Below are positions 45,718 to 54,752 of a DNA stretch of 64,000 nucleotides, one piece after another (positions within the stretch are counted from its first letter, which is position 1; every line of letters starts with the position of its first letter). The notes below the pieces were generated by a model, which saw only the letters and a program-made list of their open reading frames with translations, was not told the origin of the DNA and ran no database searches. The position numbers were made by a program, and so were the translations under genes. The DNA is from CAYSZB01 sp964435475 (GTDB lineage: Bacteria > Chloroflexota > Anaerolineae > Anaerolineales > Anaerolineaceae): positions 1 to 64,000 of the forward strand of contig CAYSZB010000007.1 of the NCBI GenBank assembly GCA_964435475.1, in the 5' to 3' direction.

Positions 45718-46643
45718 CTAGACCTCAAATCATTTAGAATTTCTTTTAGTTCTTCCGGTATTGAGGCGGTCAAAGTAGTTAATTCATTGTCACCATATGG
45801 AATAAATTCAATTTTATACGCATGCAAAAAGAACCGGTTCAGATCGATGCTCGGTCTCTTTTTACCGTAGACCTTATCACCAGCAATGGGTGTCCCAACA
45901 AATGCCATATGTACTCTGATCTGGTGAGTTCGCCCCGTTACAGGACTAATGCTCAACAAAGAATGGTCTGAAAATCTTTCAACTTCACAATAATCAGTGA
46001 CAGCATTGCGACCTTCTCCATGGTGACCGATGGAAATCTTTTGCCTGTGAACTGGATCCCGCAATAATGGCACATCGATTCTTCCTTCAGACGTGGGAGG
46101 ATTTCCATCCACAAGTCCTAGGTAGGTTTTATGGATCTTGTGCGTTTTAAATAGGTTGATATACCACTCATATGCCCGTTGAGACCTTGCCAGGATTAAT
46201 ACACCCGAAGTATCCTTATCAAGTCTATGCACTATCCCCGGCCTATCCCTCTGTCCAACACTAATAATTTCAGGCCACCTATTTTTTGCATAGCCAGCAA
46301 TTGATGCTGTCTCATGCCCTGAACCTGGATGGACTACAAGCCCAGCCGGTTTATTAATCACAATAGTATCAGAGTCAACGTATAGCTCTTCTATGTTGAA
46401 TGTTGAATAATCAGTTGACGTTTTTTCTTCTTCAATAATTTCTAAATTTAGTTTCTGTCCGCTTATTAAGCGATAATTGCACTTATCAATCCTGATCTCG
46501 TCAATTTTTAAGTTTCCGATTTCAATGAGGGATTGAATTTTGGACCTTGATAATTCTGGAATCTTTCCAACCAGGAATTTGTCAACCCGTAAATTCTGTC
46601 CATCAATATCCACATAAAAATTCCAGCTTGTTCCGGGCATCAT
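45714..46643 (-). CDS. rluD: Pseudouridine synthase, RluD family
   Basis: A 309-residue rRNA pseudouridine synthase. An S4 domain (about 14-60, LRVDKFLVGKIPELSRSKIQ) precedes the catalytic domain with RPGIVHRLDKDTSGVLILA (catalytic Asp) and GRTHQIRVHMAFVGTPI. The target uridines are probably in 23S rRNA. It follows lspA by 2 bp and overlaps ltaE, so it is translated in a coupled set; lspA-rluD is a frequent pair in bacteria. Confidence 0.93.
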   Translation of the reverse strand: MMPGTSWNFYVDIDGQNLRVDKFLVGKIPELSRSKIQSLIEIGNLKIDEIRIDKCNYRLISGQKLNLEIIEEEKTSTDYSTFNIEELYVDSDTIVINKPAGLVVHPGSGHETASIAGYAKNRWPEIISVGQRDRPGIVHRLDKDTSGVLILARSQRAYEWYINLFKTHKIHKTYLGLVDGNPPTSEGRIDVPLLRDPVHRQKISIGHHGEGRNAVTDYCEVERFSDHSLLSISPVTGRTHQIRVHMAFVGTPIAGDKVYGKKRPSIDLNRFFLHAYKIEFIPYGDNELTTLTASIPEELKEILNDLRSR

Positions 46644-46645
46644 CC

Positions 46646-47194
46646 TTATCCCTGGTTAAGGGTTTCCTTCTCGACGATTTCCACTGTCGTCTCTTTCTTA
46701 TTTTCCAGATTCTTCTTGATTTTCCGTTCTTCTAACCATACACCCAACAAAAGAACGCCTACCCCTATCGTTATGCTGGAATCAGCCACATTAAAGACAG
46801 CAAAATTACCCAAAGATATAAAATCGGTAACATAACCCTGGTAAAGACGATCGATAAGGTTACCTACTGCACCAGCCAACTGCATTGCCATCGCTATTTT
46901 CAAAAGAATTTCGGAATCCTTAAGCTTTTGGAAGTAGTAGATAATCGCAAACGAAACGATTACCGCTAGGATCGCAAATATAGGTCCACCATCTTGAAAC
47001 ATACCAAAAGCTGCGCCTGTATTATGCCAGTTGACAATCCTGGCAATTGGAGCTAACCACGGCCAGGGAACCCATGTTTCACCAGTTAACAGGTGCTGTC
47101 TAACCCAATATTTGGTTACCTGATCCAGGGCTATGATCAACCCGGCAATCCCGAATAAGAATAAATACTTTCGAACCTGCTTTATCCTGATCAT
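46646..47194 (-). CDS. lspA: Lipoprotein signal peptidase (SPase II)
   Basis: A 182-residue membrane aspartyl protease that removes signal peptides from prolipoproteins. Four hydrophobic helices are seen. The conserved WHNTGAAFGMF and the two catalytic Asp regions, VTDFISLG and FNVADSSITIG, are present. The C-terminus has an extra charged tail (about 155-182) compared with E. coli LspA. It starts 5 bp downstream of the ileS stop codon, the classical ileS-lspA order. Confidence 0.94.
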   Translation of the reverse strand: MIRIKQVRKYLFLFGIAGLIIALDQVTKYWVRQHLLTGETWVPWPWLAPIARIVNWHNTGAAFGMFQDGGPIFAILAVIVSFAIIYYFQKLKDSEILLKIAMAMQLAGAVGNLIDRLYQGYVTDFISLGNFAVFNVADSSITIGVGVLLLGVWLEERKIKKNLENKKETTVEIVEKETLNQG

Positions 47195-47199
47195 AACTT

Positions 47200-50100
47200 T
47201 TAGTCAGACACCTTTTTTATGCTGATTGTCAGCGATTCACCATCGAATGTATCCGATTCGGTGGGAATAACTTGAGGAGCTTCCTCGTTTAAGATTCTTA
47301 CAGCCAGTGTTTCGTTGGATATGTAGTCAGCAAATGCGTTAATGGCACTTACTAGCCCCGTAGAAGCTGTGAAGTAGAGTTCGATGCGGTCTGATATCTC
47401 CAGGCCGGCATCCTTTCGCAATGCTTGCACACGTCGGACAACTTCCCGGGATAATCCCTCATTTATCAGTTCAGGGGTTAAATCAGTGACCAAAGCTGCC
47501 ATGTATGGTCCTTCAGATGCCACCTCAAACCCAGATTTCGATTGAGTATGAACTTCAACTTCATCATTTTCAATCAGGTAAGCTTTACCTTCAATATTGA
47601 CAAGCAAAGAGCCGCCATCCAGCAATCGTCTTGCCGACTCTTCTACAGGAAGGTCAAGTATCGCCTGGCGGATCTTGGGATAAATGCCTTTGTATTTTTG
47701 CCCCAGTTGTTTTGGGAGAGGATTAATGGTGTAATTAACCGCCTCTGAAGCACCATCAAGCAATCGGACTGATTTTACATTTAATTCATCAGTCAACAGG
47801 TCCTGATACTGCCTCACCACAAGTTGATCTTCAAGGGACCCGACGGCAAAGGCCACCTCGGCTAATGGCTGCCGGACTTTTATGTTTCCTTTGTTTCTTG
47901 CTGCATGCCCAAGCGAAACCAGCCGTAAAACAGTGCTCATGGATCGGTTTAGGTTTTCATCGATTCGTGATTCATCTGCCTTTGGCCAATCACATAAATG
48001 CACCGAGATCGGGCTTTCAGGATCAATTGATCGAACCAAATTCTGATAGAGTTCATCCGCCAGGAATGGCATTGTTGGAGCCATTAACTTTGAAATAGTC
48101 ACTAATGCTAGGTACAGTGTGTAATATGCCGCTGCTTTGTCACTGTCCGATCCTGATTTCCAGAATCTTCGGCGTGATCGTCTTAAGTACCAGTTTGAAA
48201 GTTGGTCTACAAAACGTTCGATCGGTCGGGTTGCACTAAGCACATCATAAGCATCATAAGCAGAGGTTACATCCCTTATTAGCGCATTTAATGCGGACAG
48301 CAACCAGTTATCCAACGTAGAAAACTGGGGAATAACCAGGGAATCCGGTGTCCATTCGTCTAGGTTGGCATAAGTGACAAAGAAAGAGTAGGTATTCCAG
48401 AGTGTCAGCGAGAAATTGCGCACCACCTCACCTACAAGATCTTTACTGAAGCGCCTTTCATTGCCTGGAGGGCTCGAAGTATAGAAATACCATCGTGTAG
48501 CATCTGCGCCATGAGTGTTGATCACATCCCAGGGATCAACAATATTTCCCTTGGATTTGGACATTTTCTGACCCTCGCTATCTAGGATCAAACCAAGGCA
48601 GATCACATTTTTATATGGCGTTGCATCAAACACCAGCGCACCAATCGCTAACATAGAGTAGAACCATCCCCTGGTCTGATCCACCGCTTCGCTAATAAAA
48701 TCTGCCGGAAATTGTGATTCGAATTCTTCTATATTTTCAAATGGGTAATGCCACTGCGCGTAAGGCATACTGCCAGAATCAAACCATACATCGATCAGTT
48801 CTTTTACTCTACTCATTTGTCCATGGTCACATTTTGGACAGGCAAACGTAATTCGATCTATGAAAGGTCGATGAAGATCAAGCTCAGCGCAATCCTTTGC
48901 TGAAAGACGGCTTAATTCTTCAACAGAACCAATACATTCCTGGTGATGACAGGAACCGCATTCCCATACAGGTAATGGTGTACCCCAATACCTGTTCCTA
49001 CCTAATGCCCAATCGATATTGTTCTCAAGCCAGTTTCCGAATCGTCCGTTCTTGATGTGGTCCGGGACCCAATTGATTTCCTGATTCAGTTCTAGAAGTC
49101 TGTTCTTGATCGAACTGGTTTTTATGTACCATGTGGGTCGTGCACAATATAAAAGAGGTGTGCTACACCTCCAGCAAAATGGGTATGAGTGGTTGTACTT
49201 TCCAATTCGGAACAACAGCCCTCGATCTGAAAGGTTTTGCACGATCAATGGGTCAGCATCTTTTACGAAGATCCCAGCCCATGGACTGATCTCGCTCTTG
49301 AATTTTCCTTCATCATCAATTGTCATAAGTAGTGGCAGGTCATTGTTTGACGCCACCTGCATATCATCTGCACCGAAAGCAGGTGCAATATGCACAATAC
49401 CTGTGCCGTCTGTGGTTGTGACGAAATCTGCCAGGACTATGTAATATGCTGATTTTTCTGATGGCATGAAAGTAAATAACGGTAGGTAACGTTTTCCTTT
49501 CAACTGCCTTCCTTTATAGGTCTTTGATACTTCATAATCTTTGCCTGCTAAAACCTGCGGAATCAGGCTTTCTGCCAGGATTATTTTTTCTTTATCATCT
49601 CCCTCACAAATTGAAACGGTCGCATAAATCACATCAGGATGAACTGCCAATGCCACATTACCGGGCAAAGTCCATGGCGTAGTAGTCCAAACAAGGAGAG
49701 ATGTGCCTTTTTCATCAGCCAACGGAATTTTGACAAATAATGATGGATCATCGGTCATTTCGTAGCCTTGAGCTACCTCATGATCACTTAAGGGGGTTCC
49801 ACACCTGGGGCAATAAGGAACGATCTTGGACCCCTGGTATAAAAGTCCTTTATTCCAGATATCCTTTAATAACCACCACACACTTTCAATATATTCGTTC
49901 TTATAAGTAACATATGCTCGGTTGAGATCTACCCAAAAGGCAATCCGTTCCGTCAGTTTCTCCCAGTCCTGGATCCGGGCGAATGCCGATTCACGGCAAA
50001 GTGCATTAAACTTTTCTACACCATAGGCTTCGATCTGGCTTTTATTGTTGAATCCCAATTTTTTTTCTACTTCGATCTCTACTGGAAGTCCATGAGTATC

Positions 50101-50355
50101 CCACCCACCACGCCGATCTACGTAAAACCCTTGCATCGACTTATATCTTGGGAAGATATCTTTAAATGCTCTAGCCAGCACGTGGTGAATTCCCGGTTTT
50201 CCATTAGCGGTTGGAGGTCCTTCAAAGAACACATACCTGGGATTACTCGTCCGTTGGTCTAGTGACTTTTGGAAGACAGAATTAGCGCGCCAGAACCTCA
50301 ACATAGATTCTTCCAATATAGTTACATTCATTTTTGACGAAACTGCTTTAAACAT
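47200..50355 (-). CDS. ileS: Isoleucyl-tRNA synthetase
   Basis: A 1,051-residue class I synthetase. The HIGH-equivalent is in GPPTANGKPGIHHVLAR, where it reads GIHH, a variant I recall from IleRS of other phyla. KMSKS is intact (GQKMSKSKGNIVDPW). The editing domain contains the WTTTPWTLPGN motif. Paired Cys motifs (CPRCGTPL and CGSCHHQEC region) may bind zinc. The C-terminal third is the long form found in many non-proteobacterial IleRS. A T-box leader precedes it. GGAGG lies 5 nt before the ATG. Confidence 0.96.
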   Translation of the reverse strand: MFKAVSSKMNVTILEESMLRFWRANSVFQKSLDQRTSNPRYVFFEGPPTANGKPGIHHVLARAFKDIFPRYKSMQGFYVDRRGGWDTHGLPVEIEVEKKLGFNNKSQIEAYGVEKFNALCRESAFARIQDWEKLTERIAFWVDLNRAYVTYKNEYIESVWWLLKDIWNKGLLYQGSKIVPYCPRCGTPLSDHEVAQGYEMTDDPSLFVKIPLADEKGTSLLVWTTTPWTLPGNVALAVHPDVIYATVSICEGDDKEKIILAESLIPQVLAGKDYEVSKTYKGRQLKGKRYLPLFTFMPSEKSAYYIVLADFVTTTDGTGIVHIAPAFGADDMQVASNNDLPLLMTIDDEGKFKSEISPWAGIFVKDADPLIVQNLSDRGLLFRIGKYNHSYPFCWRCSTPLLYCARPTWYIKTSSIKNRLLELNQEINWVPDHIKNGRFGNWLENNIDWALGRNRYWGTPLPVWECGSCHHQECIGSVEELSRLSAKDCAELDLHRPFIDRITFACPKCDHGQMSRVKELIDVWFDSGSMPYAQWHYPFENIEEFESQFPADFISEAVDQTRGWFYSMLAIGALVFDATPYKNVICLGLILDSEGQKMSKSKGNIVDPWDVINTHGADATRWYFYTSSPPGNERRFSKDLVGEVVRNFSLTLWNTYSFFVTYANLDEWTPDSLVIPQFSTLDNWLLSALNALIRDVTSAYDAYDVLSATRPIERFVDQLSNWYLRRSRRRFWKSGSDSDKAAAYYTLYLALVTISKLMAPTMPFLADELYQNLVRSIDPESPISVHLCDWPKADESRIDENLNRSMSTVLRLVSLGHAARNKGNIKVRQPLAEVAFAVGSLEDQLVVRQYQDLLTDELNVKSVRLLDGASEAVNYTINPLPKQLGQKYKGIYPKIRQAILDLPVEESARRLLDGGSLLVNIEGKAYLIENDEVEVHTQSKSGFEVASEGPYMAALVTDLTPELINEGLSREVVRRVQALRKDAGLEISDRIELYFTASTGLVSAINAFADYISNETLAVRILNEEAPQVIPTESDTFDGESLTISIKKVSD

Positions 50356-50364
50356 TTAACCTCC

Positions 50365-50402
50365 AAAAAAAAGAACTCATCCCTTTCAGGGACGAGTTCT
50401 TG
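50365..50402 (-). terminator. Terminator hairpin of the ileS T-box
   Basis: On the minus strand AAGAACTCGTCCCT, a short loop and AGGGATGAGTTCTT pair (one G-T), followed by TTTTTT. Its 5' arm overlaps the T-box antiterminator region, as expected of the switch. Confidence 0.9.
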
Positions 50403-50640
50403 CTCGCGGTACCACCCTGGTTCCTGATTTTTCAGGCTCTCAGTGAGAACGTCGATTTATAGCTCTCTGAGCGTGCTAACGGAACTCACTCCGGCTCCCT
50501 TACTCGCCAATATGGTTTTCAGTTCGCTGCTCCTGAAGGATTTTCAAATTGCTCGGCAACCCTGTTCACACTGTACCAGGGCTCACTGTTACAATTGCAA
50601 TTTTACTCGTTTCAATCAATGCATTTTATTTCTTACCGAA
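50365..50640 (-). promoter_or_regulatory. T-box riboswitch leader of ileS
   Basis: The minus-strand leader has the T-box core AGGGTGGTACCGCG (about 50407-50420), whose TGGT would pair with the ACCA end of tRNA-Ile. It is followed by a strong terminator hairpin. Upstream lies a Stem I with GTGTGAAC and TTGAAAATCCTTC; the ATC at 50539-50541 is the likely specifier codon, matching isoleucine. Uncharged tRNA-Ile should stabilise the antiterminator and allow ileS-lspA expression. Stem boundaries are by eye. Confidence 0.93.
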
Positions 50641-50668
50641 TTATCCCATAAAGTAAATTTAAGGTCAA
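50640..50668 (-). promoter_or_regulatory. Promoter of the ileS leader
   Basis: On the minus strand TTGACC (50663-50668) and GATAAT (50640-50645) are 17 bp apart, directly upstream of the T-box. It sits after the tRNA-His terminator, so ileS is transcribed independently of hisS. Confidence 0.75.
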
Positions 50669-50684
50669 TTGGCACTGTACTTCA

Positions 50685-50710
50685 CAAAAAAAGCACCCTC
50701 TCGAGTGCTT
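50685..50710 (-). terminator. Terminator after tRNA-His
   Basis: On the minus strand AAGCACTC, loop GAGA and GGGTGCTT (one T-G pair) are followed by a T-run. It begins 4 bp past the tRNA 3' end. Confidence 0.85.
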
Positions 50711-50713
50711 AAG

Positions 50714-50786
50714 GGTGCCTGGACGGTTTCGAACCCTCAACCTCCTCATCCACAGTGAGGCGCTCTGCCGTTGAGCTACAGGCACC
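50714..50786 (-). tRNA. tRNA-His (anticodon GTG)
   Basis: The 73-nt minus-strand sequence has acceptor stem GTGCCTG/CAGGCAC with the extra 5' G (position -1) opposite C73, the identity mark of histidine tRNA. The anticodon arm CCTCA-CTGTGGA-TGAGG gives GTG. T-arm GAGGG-TTCGAAA-CCGTC is acceptable. CCA is not encoded. It begins 17 bp after the hisS stop codon with no promoter or terminator visible between, so it may be co-transcribed with its own synthetase. Confidence 0.95.
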
Positions 50787-50803
50787 ACGATCAGGCTAAG
50801 ATT

Positions 50804-52090
50804 TTAGCATAAGGTAGGCGCTTTATCAAGGAGTCTCTTTATTTCATCAACGATCAAATAATCACTCACCGTGCATTGTTCTTGCGTTTTAAGGTCCTTG
50901 ATGGTTATGATATTTTTTTGTATTTCATCAGGGCCAATGATCAAGACATAATTGACCCCAATTTTATCTGCATACTTCAGTTGTTTGGACAATTTCTCAT
51001 AGGTCGGAAAAGTAAGAACATCAATTTCTTTATCTCGTAATTCAGAGGAGAGACGGAAACTATACTCAAGGCAACTTTCATCAAAAACAGTCACCATAAT
51101 CCGAGAACTTGATGAAATATTTGGTGGTATGCACCCGAGATCTCTTAAGAGGATCTCAATAACAACATCACCCATTGCAAAACCAACGCCTGGCAATGGG
51201 TTTCCCCCGACATCTGCCACCAGGTTATCATAATGCCCACCGCCAAATATCGCACGATAATGACGTCCAACATCCCTTCCCTCAAACACAATGCCCGTAT
51301 AATAATCCAACCCTCTGACTACCTTGGGGTCAAATTCTACATAATCCTGGATTCCCAACCAGTTACACACTTGAAAAAAGGATACAAGTTCTTCAGATTC
51401 TTTCCAGAGATCTTGCTTGAAAAGTAAGTCTTCCAATCTCCCAACTTGTTCACTTGTTAATCCAAGGTCTTGAGCAAATTCCTCCCATTTGTCTTTCTCA
51501 AGTTTATCAACCCTGTCAATCAACTTGACTACGGATTCGCTCAATTCTGGACTTATCCCCAGGGATTTTATGCTCTTTTCCATCAGGCGTCGATCGTTAA
51601 TGTAAATTTTTACCTTCTCGCTGGACAGGCCAACCTGTTTGAAAAAATCTACTGCCACGGCAACAATTTCAGCATCAGAATTTATTGAATTACTTCCGAT
51701 TTGGTCAATATTCCACTGGAAGAATTCACGGCTTCTGCCTTTCTGGGGTCTCTCATAACGCCAGAAAGGGCCAAATGAATACCATCGGAGGGGAAAAAAC
51801 AATTCATTCTGTTTTGACGCTACCATCCTTGCCAGGGAAGGTGTTAACTCGGGGCGCAGTGCAATAAGGTCTCCACCTCGATCAGGAAAAACAAAGCTTT
51901 GTTCCTTTACCAGTTCATCACCCGACTTGGCTGCATAGAGATCGATTGTTTCCAGGCACGGAGCATCATACTCCTGGTAGCCAAATTTTCGAGAACAATT
52001 GTGCATGGCACTGATTATCCATCTACGGATCATCATGGATTCAGGGTAAAAATCTCGGGTTCCTTTGACTGGGCGAATAATACTATTCAT
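50804..52090 (-). CDS. hisS: Histidyl-tRNA synthetase
   Basis: A 428-residue class II synthetase. Motif 1 region is PVKGTRDFYPE, motif 2 is RYERPQKGRSREFFQWN, the histidine-binding segments are VRGLDYYTGIVFE and GGGHYDNLVADVGG, and motif 3 is GVGFAMGDVVIEI. The C-terminal anticodon-binding domain ends at KAPTLC. Length is usual. An AAGGTG ribosome site precedes the ATG. It is divergent from the DRTGG gene and lies directly upstream of tRNA-His. Confidence 0.96.
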   Translation of the reverse strand: MNSIIRPVKGTRDFYPESMMIRRWIISAMHNCSRKFGYQEYDAPCLETIDLYAAKSGDELVKEQSFVFPDRGGDLIALRPELTPSLARMVASKQNELFFPLRWYSFGPFWRYERPQKGRSREFFQWNIDQIGSNSINSDAEIVAVAVDFFKQVGLSSEKVKIYINDRRLMEKSIKSLGISPELSESVVKLIDRVDKLEKDKWEEFAQDLGLTSEQVGRLEDLLFKQDLWKESEELVSFFQVCNWLGIQDYVEFDPKVVRGLDYYTGIVFEGRDVGRHYRAIFGGGHYDNLVADVGGNPLPGVGFAMGDVVIEILLRDLGCIPPNISSSSRIMVTVFDESCLEYSFRLSSELRDKEIDVLTFPTYEKLSKQLKYADKIGVNYVLIIGPDEIQKNIITIKDLKTQEQCTVSDYLIVDEIKRLLDKAPTLC

Positions 52091-52182
52091 GTATCACCTT
52101 ATCCTATAAAATCCAAAGTATAACATGGCTTAATAATACGATAAAATATAACAATAAGATTACAACTTAGAAGGGTAGTTAC

Positions 52183-52557
52183 ATGAAGATAAAAGAAATA
52201 CTTGAAATTTCCGAAGGCAAGTTGTTAACCGACATTTCTGGCTTGGAAATTGAAGTGAAAGGTGCCTTTGCCGCTGACCTGATGAGTGATGTTCTTGCTT
52301 CAATTCAGCCAGATGCTATTTTGTTGACCGGTTTATGCAATCCCCAGGTGGTACGAACTGCCTTGATTGCTGATGTAAGAGCAGTCGTTTTCGTAAGAGG
52401 AAAAGATCCAGTTGCGGAAACGATCTATCTCGCTGAGCAAGAAAATTTTCCCCTCATTTCATCCCCATTAGGCTTGTACGAACTCAGCGGCCGACTGCAC
52501 ATGGCAGGCTTGTTGTCTTTGGAAAAAAGAGTTAATGGCTTCTCAGACGAATTGTAA
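52183..52557 (+). CDS. DRTGG domain protein (first copy)
   Basis: A 124-residue single-domain DRTGG protein. The segments VKGAFAADLMSDVLASIQPD, LLTGLCNPQVVRTALIADV and ENFPLISSPLGLYELSGRLH fit the family. DRTGG domains occur in phosphotransacetylase N-termini and in small proteins near hydrogenase and formate dehydrogenase genes; they are thought to be ligand-sensing. It opens a five-gene regulatory cassette with the CBS-ATPase, a second DRTGG and a PHP protein. Confidence 0.8.
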   Translation: MKIKEILEISEGKLLTDISGLEIEVKGAFAADLMSDVLASIQPDAILLTGLCNPQVVRTALIADVRAVVFVRGKDPVAETIYLAEQENFPLISSPLGLYELSGRLHMAGLLSLEKRVNGFSDEL

Positions 52558-52574
52558 GTTCAAATAATTCTAAT

Positions 52575-53540
52575 ATGGCATCTAAGAATCCTGTTTTATC
52601 AGATAAAGAGGCAGAAAGCATAACTCGCACTGAGGAATTAGCTTACGAGCTTCATATTGAGGAGGTCATGACAAAAAATGTCAAGACATTAACTCCTCAG
52701 ATGATCATGCGGGATGCGCTTGATACTTTCCAGAAAAACAGGATTTCAGGAGCACCCGTTCAAGAAGAAGGCAAGCTTATTGGTATTCTTTCCATTGAAG
52801 ATCTAATTCGCTCGCTAAGGGAGGGTCGGGTCGATCTGAAGGTGTCAGATTACATGTCTACCAATGTATTGACAGTAAAGTCCTCTGACCCCCTGATTGA
52901 AGCATTAAAAATATTTGTTCGTACTAAAGTAGGACGCTTGCCAGTACTTGATGATGATGGCCAACTCGTTGGCATTATCACAAAAGGCGATCTGACAAAT
53001 GGTCTGTTGCAGGCGTTGCAAAGAGAATACCATGCTGAGGAATTGATCCGCTACAGAGCTTCTCATTTGTTTGAGGATATCGTATCAGATAGGACCAGCC
53101 TGATCCTCAGGTACAACATAAAAAAAGGTGACTTTACACATGGTGGCGCTGCTTCTTCACATATAAAGAGAGCCCTGTTGCGGTTAGGCGCGACGCCCCA
53201 GGTTGCCCGCAGGTGTGGTATTGCGGTCTATGAATCTGAAATGAACCTGATCATTCACACAAATAATGGTGGCACATTAAGAGTCGAGATTGAACCGCAA
53301 AAGATTACCATGGAAGCGTATGATGATGGCCCAGGCATTCCAGATATTGACCTGGCAATGCAACCTGGCTACTCTACTGCCTCTGAATCAGTTAGAGAAA
53401 TGGGTTTTGGAGCAGGCATGGGTTTGGTGAATATAAAAAGATGTGTTAACGAGATGAAGATCGTCTCATCAAAAGAACGGGGCACCAATATTTTCATGGT
53501 CATGCTGCTTGATTCTAATGAAAGCGATCTAATTCCCTAA
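52575..53540 (+). CDS. CBS-pair / HATPase (anti-sigma-type) regulator
   Basis: A 321-residue fusion. Residues about 30-150 are two CBS domains (VMTKNVKTLTPQMIMRDALD, YMSTNVLTVKSSDPLIEALK, GIITKGDLT), which usually bind adenine nucleotides. Residues about 165-315 are a GHKL ATPase of the anti-sigma kinase type with YDDGPGIPDID and GAGMGLVNIKRCV. It may sense energy charge and act on a regulator partner. No SpoIIAA-like or sigma partner gene is adjacent. The gene starts 17 bp after the first DRTGG gene. Confidence 0.82.
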   Translation: MASKNPVLSDKEAESITRTEELAYELHIEEVMTKNVKTLTPQMIMRDALDTFQKNRISGAPVQEEGKLIGILSIEDLIRSLREGRVDLKVSDYMSTNVLTVKSSDPLIEALKIFVRTKVGRLPVLDDDGQLVGIITKGDLTNGLLQALQREYHAEELIRYRASHLFEDIVSDRTSLILRYNIKKGDFTHGGAASSHIKRALLRLGATPQVARRCGIAVYESEMNLIIHTNNGGTLRVEIEPQKITMEAYDDGPGIPDIDLAMQPGYSTASESVREMGFGAGMGLVNIKRCVNEMKIVSSKERGTNIFMVMLLDSNESDLIP

Positions 53541-53552
53541 GAATAGGTGATT

Positions 53553-53897
53553 ATGGATCTTCAGCAAATCGTAGATTATTTACACTTAAGAATCCTTACC
53601 ACCAAAAGAGATCTGGCTGGTATTACCGTAGAATCTGGGTATATCTCTGACTTATTAAGTTGTGTCATGACCGGAGCAAAGAGCAAAGCAATTTGGGTTA
53701 CACTAATAGCCCATAGCAATATTGTCGCAGTTGCCTCACTGTTGGAATTACCTGCCATAATTATTACTGAAGATGCCCAGCCAGACGTACCCACAATTTC
53801 AAAAGCAGACGACGAAGGTATTATTTTGTTAAGCAGTCCTCTACCTTCTTTCCAGATCGTTGGCCAATTATGGGATCTTGGGTTAAGAGGTATGTAA
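53553..53897 (+). CDS. DRTGG domain protein (second copy)
   Basis: A 114-residue paralogue of the first DRTGG protein: IVDYLHLRILTTKRDLAGIT, VESGYISDLLSCVMTGAKSK and LSSPLPSFQIVGQLWDLGL. The two copies frame the CBS-ATPase gene. ATG at 53553 is preferred over a GTG at 53547 because of spacing from AATAGG. Confidence 0.78.
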   Translation: MDLQQIVDYLHLRILTTKRDLAGITVESGYISDLLSCVMTGAKSKAIWVTLIAHSNIVAVASLLELPAIIITEDAQPDVPTISKADDEGIILLSSPLPSFQIVGQLWDLGLRGM

Positions 53898-53903
53898 TAT
53901 CCC

Positions 53904-54659
53904 GTGTATCCTGATCTGAAGACATATCGTGCAGAGTTTCATGTTCATACTGTGCTGTCTCCCTGCGCAGGCATAGAAATGATTCCTCCTTTGATAGTGC
54001 AAGCTGCTATTGAAAAGGAGATCTCTATCATAGGCATCACCGATCATAATCATTCCGCAAACGCCAAGGCTGTGATCAAAGCCGCATTAAACCTGCCTCT
54101 ACATGTACTTCCGGGAATGGAAGTTCAGACGGCCGAGGAGGTACATTGCCTTTGTTTGTTTGACACGCTTGAACAAGTACATCTACTTCAAAATTTAGTG
54201 GATGAGCATCTACCGGAAGTACCAAATAATGTTGAATTTTTTGGTGAGCAATTTATTGTCGATGAAACAGGAGATTTCCTCACAAACGAGGATCGCTTGT
54301 TAATTAATTCAGCCTCCATTTCAATAGATGATGTCTGCCAGTTTGTAAATGAATTAGGTGGTCTCTTTATCCCTGCCCATGTCAACAGGGAGGCATTTGG
54401 ATTGCTTTCACATCTGGGATTTGTGCCCCCCACCATGGATGTTCCTGCTTTGGAAATCTCCCGTCATATTTCAGTTGCTGACGCCTACAAGAAGTTTCCC
54501 CAGATATCAAAATACAAGCTAATCCAAAGTGGCGATGTCCACTTTCTGGATGATTTTCTTGGGATCAACCAATTATTGATAGAAAAACCTTCGATCGAAG
54601 AAATTAAGTTGGCTTTGTCTGGTAGTAATTCAAGAAAACTATCAATTCTTAACACTTAG
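53904..54659 (+). CDS. PHP-domain phosphoesterase (TrpH-like)
   Basis: A 251-residue PHP domain protein. Metal ligands are visible in EFHVHTVLSPCAG, ITDHNHSAN, GMEVQTAEEVHCL and near the C-terminus SGDVHFLDDF. Such proteins hydrolyse phosphomonoesters or nucleotides such as pAp. Start is GTG at 53904. It ends the regulatory cassette; 93 bp with an inverted repeat follow before the NuoE gene. Confidence 0.83.
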   Translation: MYPDLKTYRAEFHVHTVLSPCAGIEMIPPLIVQAAIEKEISIIGITDHNHSANAKAVIKAALNLPLHVLPGMEVQTAEEVHCLCLFDTLEQVHLLQNLVDEHLPEVPNNVEFFGEQFIVDETGDFLTNEDRLLINSASISIDDVCQFVNELGGLFIPAHVNREAFGLLSHLGFVPPTMDVPALEISRHISVADAYKKFPQISKYKLIQSGDVHFLDDFLGINQLLIEKPSIEEIKLALSGSNSRKLSILNT

Positions 54660-54689
54660 AAATACACTTCTCATAGTAAAATAAAGATT

Positions 54690-54710
54690 GCGTTTTGACA
54701 AAGAAAACGC
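54690..54710 (+). promoter_or_regulatory. Inverted repeat upstream of the Nuo/Fdh genes
   Basis: GCGTTTT and AAAACGC pair perfectly across a 7-nt spacer. The repeat contains TTGACA (54696-54701), a consensus -35, but no convincing -10 follows at 16-18 bp. It could be an operator for the genes that start at 54753. Confidence 0.4.
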
Positions 54711-54752
54711 CCGAAAGATTGAGTAAATTTAATAACCTTAGGAGAGTTTTAC

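Noticed and set aside
50670..50685. TGGCAC upstream of the tRNA-His terminator (plus strand) as a sigma-54 promoter
   Set aside because: The -12 part reads TTCA without GC, and no plus-strand gene follows.
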